A DNA stretch of 64,000 nt from Tetraselmis striata. Lineage: Eukaryota; Chlorophyta; Chlorodendrophyceae; Chlorodendrales; Chlorodendraceae. The notes under the pieces were generated by a model, which saw nothing but the letters and a program-made list of their open reading frames with translations, was not told where the DNA came from and did no database searches. This document shows positions 42,929 to 54,376 of this stretch, piece after piece. The position numbers and the translations under genes are program-made. Every line of letters begins with the position of its first letter. Within the stretch, counting starts at the first letter, position 1. Location of the stretch: NCBI GenBank assembly GCA_006384855.1, contig VCJN01000285.1:434001-498000 (forward strand). Reading direction: 5' to 3'.

Positions 42929-43247
42929 GTGTAAGGATACCGCGCAAAACGCACCAGGCACTGGGTACCCACATGGGGATTTGTGTGGTACATATCCTTA
43001 CACTCCACCCCCCCCCCCCATAGGATGGAGCACCTCCTCCAACAACGTTTCGGCTTGGATTCGGTGGCGATCCGCATTGGCCGGGTCGTCCAACATTGCT
43101 GGATATCATAACATATTATATGTTTCTCCGCGGGAACGAACCCGGATCCGATGCGTGCGTAGAAGCACCAACTGTAGGGATACCGCGCAAAACGCACCAG
43201 GCACTGGGTACCCACATGGGGATTTGTGTGGTACATGTCCTTACAAT
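42929..43247. repeat. Two copies of a ~76-bp self-complementary element
   Basis: Copies at about 42930-43005 and 43172-43246 share ggataccgcgcaaaacgcac, caggcactgggtacccacat and ggggatttgtgtggtacat. The ends are inverted (tgtaaggata / tatccttaca in the first copy), with an inner pair gtacccaca / tgtgtggtac. It may be a tiny MITE or a structured RNA gene. Confidence 0.65.
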
Positions 43248-43272
43248 TGGGTCTGTCCCTACCGGTATACCT

Positions 43273-45190
43273 CCGCGCGGCAAGGCGGAGGAGCTACGAG
43301 AGGAGGTGGACGCTAGCTTGAGCAAGCTTCTGTCTGCCAAGCCCAGCCGTCGGTACACCCACGCCTTGCATCACCACGCATGGGCCCTGCTCTAGCATTG
43401 CATGCAACACAAGGCGGGGTATTGGCTCCGCAATTGTCTTCCGTCCGAGGTGGAGGCCTTTGCGGAGGCGGTGGATGCCACCATCCTCGCGGCGGTCAAA
43501 CGGGTGCTAGGGGTCTCTTTTGATCCCTCCACGTACGGCACCGACACCAATCCGGTGGTCACCGATTTCTTGGCGGAGCTTTTGCACGACCCCGACCCCA
43601 TGGCAGCGGAGGTGGCTACCTTGAGCGAGGATGCAGTGGCCAGGGCGCGCAGCAGGCTTCACCTCCCCACTCGATTGAAGGGAGCTGGCATCCGCCGCAT
43701 GGCTACCGTTCGTGATGCCGCCTTCATCGGCTGCATGAACGCCATCCTCCCAAGGTTCCTGACTAGGAACTCCGGCACCAACACCCCCACCCCTGGTTTC
43801 TTCGACCCACAGCTCGGGTCCGTACTTGGCCGAGGCAGCTTCAACGCAACTTCTTCCGCCCGCCAGTATGACCACTTCCTCAACGATGCTCATGGGTCGG
43901 ACAGCTACGCCGCGGAGATGCGCGAGGCGTGGGGCCGCCTCCAAGCGGCTACTGCTGGCCATCTCGGCGACGCAGATGCACGCCAGATGGAGCGGGAAGT
44001 GGAGGCTGCGTCGGGCTCGCAAAAGGAGCTGACGGCATTTCTAGACCATGCCAACAACTCTCGGCTTCGAAATGAGGTGTGCGCTCTCCCTGCCACATGT
44101 AGGGAACGGATCTTGTTCAACCAGCTCGACGCGGCGTCAGGCATGTGGACATTGGCCATCCCCACCGCGCGGACAGCCATGACTCCGCATGAGCTGCGGG
44201 AGGTCGCTGCCGGGTACTTCTTTCTGCCTAGCCCGTGCTTGGCCCCGGTGGTTGGGTGCCAGATTATTCTGCCCTCGACGGAGCACAACCCCGTCATTGT
44301 TGATCTATACGGCGACGCGCTCATGAACCTCCCGGCGCCTGGAGACGCTCACTGGCGTGTACAGCACGACGCTATCGCAGATGCCTTCCGCGATCACTGT
44401 GTTCACGACCTAGGTATCGCGGTACGGCGGGAGGTGGATGACTTGTTCCAGCAGGCAGTGCCTCTCGGCAACACCGTACCCCGGGATGAACTGAAGGACC
44501 TAGTGCCGGACGCAGAGCTCTCCCTTCCGGCGTTCAACGTCGTGACCGGGGGCTATGATCCCCGGAGCTTGAAGTCCACGCTACTAGAGCTCAAGACTAT
44601 GCGGTACGGGGTCAAGTACACTTCAGTGCCCCGGGCCACAGCTGTGGATCGGTTTGAGCGCTCCCTGTTGGGCGACATACAACGGGGGTTGGCTGCGCGG
44701 GACGCGGCGTGGCACAACACAGAGCCCGGACAGAAGGGCCCTCTTCGAGACATCCTGGATATGTCGGAGTACACGGGCATGGTCTTCGGCACAGTGGGTG
44801 AGGTGAGCAAGGGGGTGCACCGCACAGTGCGTGGTATCGCATGCTTGGCTGCAGACCGGGGTGCCCTCTCATCGCGGGGCACTCGGTGCATCACCCGGGC
44901 TCACCAGGAGGCCTTGCTCGCAAGAGATTTCCTCGGGGTCCTGAGCTTGGTGGCCGCTCGAGAGCGTGCTCGCTGCCTCATCAGACGGCGCAGATTCGTC
45001 TCCCATCCCGTTGCTGAAGCTGCACAGCACGTCCGAGGATCACCTACACACACATGTGCTCGCGTGGCCCGGACTCTGAACCGTGTGCGCATCACTCATC
45101 CATCCCGCTTTATGCGGGATGCGGGCCGCTTTTAGGCGGCTTGCTGTGTTGATTTTCTAATTCTGGGGAACTGCCCTTTTTGTAATTCAC
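43273..45190 (+). mobile_element. LINE family A copy 1, 5'-truncated, 1,918 bp
   Basis: Flanked by perfect 12-bp repeats accggtatacct (43261-43272 and 45191-45202). It starts inside coding sequence (cgcggcaaggcggaggagct) and ends ctgccctttttgtaattcac. Two other insertions share this 3' end (7218-7255 and 51814-62128). Loss of the 5' part and a duplication of this length are typical of target-primed reverse transcription. Confidence 0.85.
43402..45135 (+). CDS. LINE family A pol, post-RT C-terminal region (577 codons open)
   Basis: The frame begins upstream in the element (KAEELREEVDASLSKLLSAK at 43282) but a TAG at 43393-43395 interrupts it; the second copy has AAG there. From the ATG at 43402 it runs to a stop at 45135. 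The RT catalytic domain itself is absent. The helical region (YTHALHHHAWALL*HCMQHK, ARSRLHLPTRLKGAGIRRMA, VRDAAFIGCMNAILPRF) resembles the stretch that follows RT in retrotransposon pol proteins of algae and protists, usually beginning PLGS..fV..yl as in copy 2 (VPLGSPEYVQAYM). The remaining 400 residues are not assigned. It is not expected to be functional alone. Confidence 0.6.
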   Translation: MQHKAGYWLRNCLPSEVEAFAEAVDATILAAVKRVLGVSFDPSTYGTDTNPVVTDFLAELLHDPDPMAAEVATLSEDAVARARSRLHLPTRLKGAGIRRMATVRDAAFIGCMNAILPRFLTRNSGTNTPTPGFFDPQLGSVLGRGSFNATSSARQYDHFLNDAHGSDSYAAEMREAWGRLQAATAGHLGDADARQMEREVEAASGSQKELTAFLDHANNSRLRNEVCALPATCRERILFNQLDAASGMWTLAIPTARTAMTPHELREVAAGYFFLPSPCLAPVVGCQIILPSTEHNPVIVDLYGDALMNLPAPGDAHWRVQHDAIADAFRDHCVHDLGIAVRREVDDLFQQAVPLGNTVPRDELKDLVPDAELSLPAFNVVTGGYDPRSLKSTLLELKTMRYGVKYTSVPRATAVDRFERSLLGDIQRGLAARDAAWHNTEPGQKGPLRDILDMSEYTGMVFGTVGEVSKGVHRTVRGIACLAADRGALSSRGTRCITRAHQEALLARDFLGVLSLVAARERARCLIRRRRFVSHPVAEAAQHVRGSPTHTCARVARTLNRVRITHPSRFMRDAGRF

Positions 45191-45475
45191 ACCGGTATAC
45201 CTGTAGTCTGTCGCTGTTATTTCTGTGAAACGCCAGCATGTGCAGTGCCCAGGCGGAACAACACTGCTGCACGTATGGCAAAACTCCTGTCACGAACATA
45301 ATCCTTACAAGCTGCCAGGCATTTCAGCCTTGGCGGCCCTGTCATGCTCAAGGGGAGCATACGGCCAGCGGTGCAGGGGGGGGTTCTCTAGACTTCACCT
45401 CCGAACCCCTGAGGCGCCCGGGGACACCGCCGGCAGCAGCTCAAGGCGGGAGCTGATCTCGGCAACGAGACGACC

Positions 45476-45515
45476 AGGCTAGGCTAGGCTAGGCTAGGCT
45501 AGGCTAGGCTAGGCT
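45476..45515. repeat. (AGGCT)8
   Basis: Eight perfect pentamers of aggct. Confidence 0.97.
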
Positions 45516-45841
45516 TTGGCGCCGCCGGTGGAGCGCAGCCATACGGGGGCAGAAAAACAGCGGGAAAACGCAAATACGGCCAGTCGCGTGTTGCGTGGCT
45601 ATGTAAGGGACTCGGCGAATATAATGCATTTCGAAGCGGATGGAAGGCGCGCTCTGAGCGGTTGCCAAGTTTTCATGCACCACATTGTATCCAAGCATCC
45701 ATGTGTTAGAATTTCGAGCTGTAAACACAGCGTGGGAACCGACATGTAAGTGCAACACCGCAAGTCGCGAGAGCATCAGCGCCTTGCACTTTCAGGGGCA
45801 CATTTTTCAGCAGCATGCTGGGCTACGATCGTGCCCTGCGC

Positions 45842-48800
45842 TCAGCGTGGCGGCCGTTCCCGGCTCATCAACCGCTGGAACTGCGCCAGCGCCTTGTCGT
45901 GGGCTACCTGCGTCTTGAGCACTCCGAACGCAGCCTCGCGCAGCTCCGGGCTCACGTCCGGCGACAACACCGTCCGCCGCGCTGCGTCGTGCACTCCTTC
46001 CTGACTGGAGAGCGCCGCACTCGCATCCGCCTCCGCCTCCGCTTCCTGCTTCTCCCGCCGAGTAGACGCTACCCTGAGCGGCGGCGACGACACCGAATCG
46101 TACACGGAGGACGGGAGCTTGCCGCCGGCACCCGCCAGGGCATTGCCACTCGGCACTGGTGGCGAGAGCTCGGGCGCAGCAATATGGCTGGCATCCGCTG
46201 TCGTCAACTCTTGTACATGCTGCTGCTCCGCTGAAGCCAACTCCGCGCTGATGCAGCTGGGGATCGATATGGGCGTCGAGCTGTGGTCCTCCATGGCAGG
46301 GTGAGTTGATGCTAGTCTATCCATCGCCGCCGTGGCAGCACCGCAGTCCTCGATTTCCTCTCGAGTGATCACGTCGGCCTCCTGTAAGGAAGGCATGCCA
46401 CCATGCAAGGGAGCCTCAGGCCGGCTGCCATGCAATAGATTGCGACGCAATCCCCTCCATGCCTATCAACGGTGGCATCACAGCACCAGAGCAGTGCTCA
46501 ACTTGGCCCCGTGTGCCATCAAGGCCGTCATGCGACGGTGTATGCTAGACCCAGATTCCGAATACCTGTGACATTAAATTGGATTCGCGAGGCGCAAGAT
46601 CAATGAACTGTTATGCAAGACCGAGTCCAGATACCCTGATGTGTCTACGGGGGGGAGGAAGGGGGGGTCACAGGCAAATATGTATAGCAAACCCACAGGG
46701 AAATTACTGTATCAGCGGTAGCATTACTGCTCTTGGGGTTTAGACAGGTGCTCCATTCAGTCCCAGTTGATGCGATGGCTGTCAGGCATTAGGCACGTGC
46801 GAGGTCCACTGCCTGTACGGGTCATTGAGCAGATAGGCGGTGCGCTGCACGGCCGAGTGGGGCAGCTGGCAGCACCCAGCAGAGGGATCGGCCAGCGTAC
46901 CATCGCCGGAGGGGAGCAGCGCGTCGGGATGCGGGCCACATGGGCGACGACATGCTTGGGAAGGTGCCGCCGCCGGGGGGCTGCCTCGGGCGTCTCGCAC
47001 GGCATGGGGCTCCAGTGCCCATTGGAGAGGGCCGCGGGTGGCGGCAATGCGCGGCGCTCGCGCATGTCCTGCGCCTGCCTTTGCACCTTGCTGGCGCTGT
47101 AACTGAGCAGCCGCAGAGCGGGGGATGGGACTCCCTGCCGCATGCAGGCATCGTTAGATCTAACTACCTTTGACACACGATTGGCTCCGCGGGTCACAAA
47201 ACAACAATGAATTGCGTGGCGCCATTGCGTCAGACATTCCCAGCTGCTTTCGTGCTTTATTCTGATATTCATACTGATGTATTGATATGTATGTAGACAT
47301 CTATCTAAAGAAATGTAGAGACATAATCAAAAAACAGATAGTGGACTGTAAATTAAATTATATACCTGTCTACTCGTCTAGTATGCGCGTGCCAAATTCA
47401 GTTCGCGCGTACTCATTTCGCTAAAAGTATCAGCCCGGAAGCCTCGGCTAAATACGGTCACAGCCTAGCTCAGGAGAGGTCCTCTGGGACCTAAACTGTC
47501 ACATAAGTATCGGGGAAGGTGAGCCAGTGCCGTATGTGGCAATGCAAGGCACACTCTGCCACCATGACCATCACAGTACATTATGTCTTTTCTGTAAGGC
47601 CCATTTAGTGAACACAACCCAGTATCTCCCAGTGGAAAAGGATACGGCACCGGCGGTTCTGGCACTACAAAGGGCACATAAGGGGCTGTGTTCCTACTGG
47701 GTCTCGCTGATCATAGTGCTGGTACGAGTGAGGTACTGCAATCTAAGCTCGGGTTGTCCGATAATGGCAGAAAATTCAAAATAATTCAAATTTCAGGTAC
47801 GATTACATCGCCTCCACCAGTGGAAAGTAAACGTACAGTTGCTTCTGAACCTTCATAAGTATGTCCTCTATTAACACATATTTGCGTCATTCATGATGGA
47901 ACGAGGTTTCACGGGTAGTTACTTGACGTGCGCGCGAAGACCACTCTTTAGGATGCGCGTACAAGGGGGTCGTCCCGGCGGGCAGATATACTGAAAACTC
48001 ATATGTATAAATTGCTTTACAGTGATATATAAAAGATGGTGATACCAATATATGCAGAGACATATTTGAGTCCACAGATATCTACAATCATCTGCACTTC
48101 ACGAGCGGGCTAAAAACAATGAATTACCCACAGTGTGGTCACGGCAAAAGACCATCTCCCCCCCCCCCCCCCCCCCCCAAAGCGCGCGTTGACACACGGC
48201 ACAGACCAGGAGGCCTCACCCCATGCGGGCTTACCGCTGGGGGGCTGGTGGCCAGGCCAGGCTCCAGCGGGTGTGTCCAGCCGGGTCTCGGCACGTCCAC
48301 GGGCGTCAGGATGGTCTCGTACGGCGTGGCTGGGGGAGGGGTGCGCTCGGTGCAGGGCCGGGGCGGAGCCTCCCGCACGTCCTGAGCTGCCGTCATGGCC
48401 TGAAGGAGCGGCAGCCACCAGCTCAGCAGCCCACAGCCTACGGTCCGTTCACGGGGTTTAGGGTGCAACGCTTTTTTCATTGATGAGATTATCCTCCAAG
48501 TGTATTTTCGGATTGATATTTTTCATACCGCTTTGATCCTTTGTTGCGGACGTTCAACCTTGAAGGTTTAGCTACGGTTTCTTCTGGAATTGTGCAATGT
48601 GTTATTAGTATTAAAATAAAAACTCATCGTAAATAATTGTACATTCCAACGACGCAAAGTGACAAGATAGCTGTACAGCATCCGCCTCATAACTAGAAAT
48701 GCACAATAGGGGAGCTCCAAAAGCTGTTTATTTGCTTTGGTCATTTAGTCGATTTTGTTTGGTCACCCTGTGTGAAGGCAAGAATCGAAAGGTTGAATTT

Positions 48801-49607
48801 GATCATAGTACTGAAGGGATTATACAATTTTTTGATCGAATATGCCGTTGCGCTGGAAAATGATCGTAATTTTCGCGTGGCAGGTGGTGTGTCGGCGACG
48901 GTGGGCCGTCCAGCGCGTACCTCTGCCAGCTGCTTGCTGATGAGGCTCCGGCAGTCGCCCGTCTGCGCGGGATGCGCCTCGCATATAGCCACCGCCCTGG
49001 GTGGTGCCAAGAGTCCTCATGCTGTACGCCAACAGTCCTCATGCGTGCTGTGCGTTAAGTGTGGACAGGCGCAGCTAGCTAGCTCGCAAATTGCTTGCCA
49101 GTGATAACATGGAGACTATCCCAAGTTGTCCTCTCCCCCACCTGAGGTACAGCTTAACGGCCTCGTTGGGGCGATCGGTTATGCAGAGATGCACCGCCAG
49201 GTGCATCAGCGGCTTGAGCAGCTCCGGGTTGTTGCGCCCCAGCTTGCGCTCCCCCAGCTGCACATTCTTGCGCAGCAGCTGCTCCCCCTGCACAACGTAA
49301 CCCTGCAGCAGCCCGGTTTCACCAGCTCAATCACACCTCCCATGTCGCACGGTGAGCTAAGCAGAGCATTCGACCGACACAGCTTCAGGGAAACTCGGCC
49401 TCCTACTGATAGAAACGAGACCCTTGCGTGTAATTCCCTGCATCCAGGCGGGCGCTGCTTACCTGTTCGAGGAGAACGTCCGCCTTGAGCGCGACGGCGC
49501 TGATGGCGGCGGCCACCTCCATCGCGCGCGGCCTGCTCTGCATCTCCACCAGACCGAGCGCCGAGAGCGCGCACGTGTGCATCGCCTTGCTCTCTGGGCG
49601 CATCATC
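45842..49607 (-). CDS. TPR (kinesin light chain-like repeat) protein, 3' six exons
   Basis: Exons: 49607-49463, 49302-49142, 48996-48921, 48399-48235, 47134-46901 and 46381-45842 (stop TGA). All have GT-AG signals, and phases fit for 440 codons. The first three make TPR helices: MHTCALSALGLVEMQSRPRA, QLLRKNVQLGERKLGRNNPE, LLKPLMHLAVHLCITDRPNE, AVKLYLRAVAICEAHP and CRSLISKQLAE. The helix pairs with LxxLA..L and A..ly. are the TPR signature, closest in feel to kinesin light chain-like arrays. The rest is Pro/Ala/Glu-rich and probably disordered (REEIEDCGAATAAMDRLAST), ending in a short helical stretch. A 5' exon ending in phase 2 is required; a candidate lies near 49860-49930 (SEREPLDSLSAMTTH). 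The TE cluster at 50119 limits how far it extends nearby. Role likely protein-protein scaffolding. Confidence 0.7.
47135..48234. other. Intron of the TPR gene
   Basis: 1.1 kb, AT-rich in the middle, with a poly(C) run at 48158-48178 on the + strand (poly(G) in the sense strand, unlike gene B). Nothing else recognised. Confidence 0.55.
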
Positions 49608-50118
49608 CTGCGGGATAGTAGGAGGGGGGGGGGGGGGGGGAGAACCGTGTACGGCAGTATGAGAGAGCTTGGCATATTGGGGCGTGCGCGGGTATGGGAT
49701 GCAGCCTGCTGCTGTGCATGCGAGCGGGGCGTCACCTGCGGAAAGGCGGCTCAGGCCGACATGCTTGCGAGGGCATTTCGACGATAAGTAGACACGTCTA
49801 CACAAACGTTCATGCACAGGCAGAGACGCACACACGAGCTCGCTGTCGAGACATGGGTTGTCATGGCCGAGAGGCTGTCGAGGGGCTCGCGCTCCGAGGA
49901 GTACACCCACCCGCTCCCTGTCTCTGGCTGGCTTGGCGCTCGCCAGCCCCAACAACAGTACAGCAGTTTACGCAACTGTCTTGACGTACCACCGTTCCAC
50001 CGTACCAGTGCTGCGTGTACGACGGGTGAACCATCATCAGGGTACATGTAGATAAAGACAACACATGGCGCGCGGGCATTTATTCGTCCTTTGCTCTGAA
50101 GAGACGGATTTTACATTA

Positions 50119-50474
50119 TAACATAAACGGGACGCGACAGGGCTGGCGGCGGATTTGGCACTGGGTCTGTTGCACGCCCGTGGCGCCCCGTTCTGGGTTG
50201 GACCCCCCACTTCCGCTCCTTGCTGCGAGACCTCTAATTCGAAGCCCCTTTCCTGTCGGCGCCTTCACATCACATTCGGCCTAGTGCCGCTATTGGAGTG
50301 GCCCAGGATTGTGTGCTGGGGAGAGCGTCCCTACTGCGTGGAGCGGCGGCTGGCTGGTGGCGATGCCTGATCGGTGGCTGTCATGGCGGTTCCCGCCTCT
50401 TGTGGCCCCGTAGCTGGATTTTCATCTGGATTTCTGCTTGGATTTCTTGAATTTTGCAGCTAGCACATGTAATC
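50119..50474 (+). mobile_element. LINE family B copy, 356 bp
   Basis: Flanked by attttacatta (50108-50118 and 50475-50485). About 90% identical to the reverse of 39695-40020, ending gcagctagcacatgtaatc. The ctggatttt..ctggatttct triplet near the 3' end is shared with 1972-2033. Confidence 0.85.
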
Positions 50475-50499
50475 ATTTTACATTAACATGTGCGCACTC

Positions 50500-51419
50500 G
50501 TAGGGCTAGCTGAGGGGGCGCACCTTCCACTTGAGTGGAGGTCACTAGCCGCGCGCGATGCCGCTAAACTAGTAAAGGCATCGGTGTGGGCGCGTTACGA
50601 ATCGTCGGCATCGTTAGCACGCAATAACACCTGGGGTATATATGTCCAGGCGTCCTATGCGGCAAACCCGTTGCCACAGTACGGTGTGGGTATCCCCGCG
50701 GGGGTTGTGGCCGGGTTGCTCATTATGATACAATTACGCACCCGAGTATTTCCCACTGCCCGCCGATTGGCCCGGATTCATGCCATGCCTGAGCGGTTCC
50801 TTGAACACTGCCCTGCATGTGGCGGAGGTGAATCTGAGACTATCGAACATATGTTGGTGGAGTGCCCGCGGTGGGGGTATCACCGTCATAATTTTGGGTT
50901 GTTAGTTCCAGAGTTCAGGGATTTTATTAGTAGTCAGGGTATTGCGTCAACACCTGAGGACTTAACTGCCTTTATTTTGGGCGGGGTCCCCCCCTTCCTT
51001 CACGGCGCCCTGGATTTTACTGGGAATGGGAAATTTTTCCAGCTATGGCGTCGGGCCCTCCCTCACAGCATTGCCTTTTTTGTTGCACATGTATCGCACT
51101 CCCGAAATGCTTTGCTCCGCGGGTTGGGGCTTGCCCCAACTCGCATTACTCGAATAATGGGCCGACGGCCAAACGGGTAGGGCGGACCTTTCGTGGTCAG
51201 TGCCGGGTATTTTGATGGCAGTGTTTTAGACGGTAATCCAACAGTGTTGGAAATTCCGTCACTAACCTCTAATTAGTCTTGCAGAATGCTTCGGCAATTT
51301 GCTTCATGACTATAAAGGAGCGTCGCCTACCCAGGGGTTTCCGTAACTGGATTGCTGCCAAAACGGCCGTCGTAGAGACGCTGCAAGGGGGCCAGTCCTG
51401 TCCCGGAGGCGAAAAACAA
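50500..51419 (+). mobile_element. LINE family C copy, 5'-truncated, 920 bp
   Basis: Flanked by atgtgcgcactc (50488-50499 and 51420-51431) and ending in an A-rich tail (ggcgaaaaacaa). The open frame to the TAG at 51180 encodes a helical region, then FPTARRLARIHAMPERFLEH and CPACGGGESETIEHMLVECP, the C-x2-C...H-x4-C zinc knuckle found after RT in many LINE proteins. A ~240-bp 3' UTR follows. The only ATG in front (50488) lies in the target duplication, so it is not a real start. Confidence 0.85.
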
Positions 51420-51431
51420 ATGTGCGCACTC

Positions 51432-51800
51432 ATTTATAAAAGCAGAACGAATAAAAGCAACTCTGAGACGTTGCGATTTATTTATACCTTATTTGTTTGC
51501 TCCTCTAAATAGTCGCTATGCGTTGCCAAAAACCGTTATTTTCATCGTTCGCGGAAGCACTGGCGGACGTACGACGATGCTATTATAACACGAATATTGA
51601 CCGCCTTGCACCATCGCTCATGTTTAGATTACAAATATATGCTTACTGTAGCGCGGTTGTTTATTACCGGATCCGTAGCGGCGGCTGCCCAGGGGTTTTG
51701 GAAGGGAGGTTGTCAGTTTTTAAAGGGGCTGGTTGGCACATACACCAGCTGACATCACAAGTACCAGTAGCTTGTGCCAGTACCAGTACCAATACCAATA
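51432..51800. other. Unique spacer and ACCAGT microsatellite
   Basis: Nothing recognised up to about 51760; then taccagt/ccaata hexamers lead into the LINE A insertion. Confidence 0.5.
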
Positions 51801-51813
51801 CCAGTACCAGTAT

Positions 51814-52655
51814 CACCTACGGTCCTCAGCGGTCCTCAACGTGCCGCTTGGATCGCCAGAGTATGTGCAGGCGTACATGCGCGGCAAGGCGGAGGAGCTA
51901 CGAGAGGAGGTGGACGCTAGCTTGAGCAAGCTCTTATCGGCCAAGCCCAGCCGTCGGTACACCCACGCCCTGCATCACCACGCATGGGCCCTGCTCAAGC
52001 ATTGCATGCAACACAAGGCGGGGTATTGGCTCCGCAATTGTCTTGCTTCCGTCCGAGGTGGAGGCCTTTGCGGAGGCGGTGGATGCCACCGTCCTCGCGG
52101 CGGTCAAGCGGGTGCTAGGGGTTTCTTTTGATCCCTCCACGTATGCCACCGACACCAATCCGGTGGTCACCGATTTCCTGGCGGAGCTTTTGCACGACCC
52201 CGACCCCATGGCAGCGGAGGTGGCTACCTTGAGCGAGGATGCAGTGACCAGGGCGCGCAGCAGGCTTCACCTCCCCATTCGGTTGAAGGGAGCTGGCATC
52301 CGCCGCATGGCTACCCTTCGTGATGCCGCCTTTAAGGCTGCATGAACGCCATCCTCCCAAGGTTCCTGACTAGAAACTCCGGCACCAACACCCCCACCCC
52401 TGGTTTCTTTGACCCACAGCTCGGGTCCGTACTTGGCCGAGGCAGGTTCAACGCAACTTCTTCCGCTCGCCGGTATGACCTGGCACTTCCTCAACGATGC
52501 TCATGGGTCGGACAGCTACGCCGCCGAGATGCGCAAGGCGTGGGGCCGCCTCCAAGCGGCTACTGCTGGCCATCTTGGCGACGCAGATGCGCGCGTGATG
52601 GAACGGGAAGTGGAGGCTGCGTCGGGCTCGCAAAAGGAGCTGACGGCATTTCTAG
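51814..52655 (+). mobile_element. LINE family A copy 2, left part
   Basis: Preceded by ccagtaccagtat at 51801-51813 and followed after the far end by the same 13 bp at 62129-62141. The frame opens VPLGSPEYVQAYMRGKAEEL and follows copy 1 at about 95%. Small indels break it (52040-52050, 52340, 52480). It stops at 52655, where CACTA element 2 begins, and resumes at 60779. Confidence 0.85.
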
Positions 52656-53150
52656 CACTAGCCTCCCAGACTGTCCCGGAATTATACTGTAATGGCATGT
52701 AATCGCGATTTTTTCACGGAATGGGCTTGTAATCGCTGTATATACCGTGTAATCGCCACTTTTCTGCTAGACTCGGTAGTCGCAATGACGAAGTCCCCGG
52801 CGGGCCCGCCTTCCGTAATTTATACCAGTACCATGTCGTGCCGTCCCCGTAGTACATTGGGCCTGCATCGCGCCTCGCGTGGTTAGCCGTATTCTTTGGG
52901 ACTCCCGCCACGCTGTACTTTAACGCCTCACAATACAAGCTCCGTGACGACTCGCAACGGACACTTTACTACCATGCATCTCACCCGCGTCGCAGCGCCA
53001 GTGACTAGCCCCTACCAACCCCCGCCGCTGCGAGCCGCCGGCTCCGAGTAGTGGTGTGCCATCGGGCATCGCAAATCCAAGCGCCATATTCCTGAGGGCA
53101 AGGAGGGCTAGACGCTTTCCGAGGGGACTTGGGTAGAGGTGACCAAGAAA

Positions 53151-53972
53151 ATGCGATGCTGCGCGTGTGGCGCCTGCTTCACGAAGACTCGGTTCTACGA
53201 CACACACAGATGGGCATGCGCCCAGTCGCCCCCGTCCACCGCCGCGCCTGTCGCAGCCGGTGATGATGGCGCTTTGCGGTAGCTGCTGCACTGTACGGCC
53301 GTCACCCCTCTGCTCCGTCCGGACCCGGTCAGACCGAAATGCGGGGCGAGCCGCCGGGTGCATCGATACCGTCGCCGCCGCCGCCATCGCCCCCGCCGCC
53401 TCTCCGCCGCTCTCGTCTCCCCGGAACGAATCAGCGAGCCTCGCACCCGGCGGTCGGAGGGGAGGGGCGTTCGGTGTCATCTGATGGTGGCCTGGCAGCA
53501 AGCATGGCAGCGCAGGAGATGAATGCCGAACTTCACGTGGGCGCTATTATAACCAAGACGTTCGGGACGCGGGGGACCTTTCTCGGCCAGGTAGTCTCCC
53601 CCTCCCCCCCGTGTTCCACCTGCCATATATATAGCCCCACCGCCGACATGTGACAGCCACCCGTGTGTATCATCCAACACCCAGGTCGTCGGCTAGAGAT
53701 GGGATAACGAGGACGCAGATCCGGCTGATAGGGAGCTGATGATGAAGGTGATTTACGACGATGGCGAGTCGGAAGAGCTAACTGAGTCGAAGATACAAAC
53801 GCTATACCCGACGACAGAGCAGCTGAGCGATTTCAGTCGCAGGTTACCTCAAGGCGCCATTGGCGCCCTTCCGGCGTGCGCCCCTTGCGCACCCACCGAC
53901 GGTGGCTTCGGGGGGGTCCTTAGATATTCGCTAAGGGGTGAGGGTATCGCACTGGGCACGTGTAAACTATGA
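53151..53972 (+). CDS. Transposon 2 gene: zinc-finger plus Tudor-like protein (spliced, approximate)
   Basis: The ATG at 53151 opens MRCCACGACFTKTRFYDTHR, a C-x2-C...H...C finger. A later exon (from about 53503, ending at the donor 53591) reads LHVGAIITKTFGTRGTFLGQ. After an acceptor at 53695 the next exon gives RWDNEDADPADRELMMKVIY and DDGESEELTESKIQTLYP. F-G-x-x-x-F-x-G-x-V followed by V-x-Y-D-D-G-E-x-E-E-L is the Tudor/PTM-type pattern often tied to chromatin or transposon proteins. It corresponds in order to the element 1 gene at 27826. A further acidic piece (LLDADSDAEGIVAGVVEGNP, 54050-54110) may be the next exon, before the LTR insertion. Confidence 0.5.
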
Positions 53973-54376
53973 TTTGCTGTGCTTCATCCTTACTACACGC
54001 GCATTCGTTTAGATGCTTGCGCGCATATGTGCACCTTGCATGAGCTACGCCAGCTTCTCGACGCCGATAGCGACGCCGAAGGCATTGTCGCGGGGGTTGT
54101 GGAAGGCAACCCCTCTGACGACAGCCGCAGCGACAGCGACGGCGAGAGACGCTGTTGCGAGGTATGACCTCAATACCGGGACATCAGCCGCCATGAAGCA
54201 AGGCGCCTCAGCCGCCCCCGCCAACTGAGCGGCCTGCGCAGAGGCGCTGGATAAGTACTGTCAAGGAATTGGCAAACTGGAGCTTGAGCCGGCATGGAAG
54301 CGCGCATATGAAATGGAGCTCGACCCTCATAACATCAAGTGAACCCCCCCCCCCCCCCCCCCCCGGACCCATGCCC

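Noticed and set aside
45476-45515. (AGGCT)8 as telomeric repeat
   Set aside because: Only 40 bp, internal, and not a known algal telomere unit (TTTAGGG or TTAGGG).
50488-50490. ATG at 50488 as start of the LINE C protein
   Set aside because: It lies in the target-site duplication outside the element.
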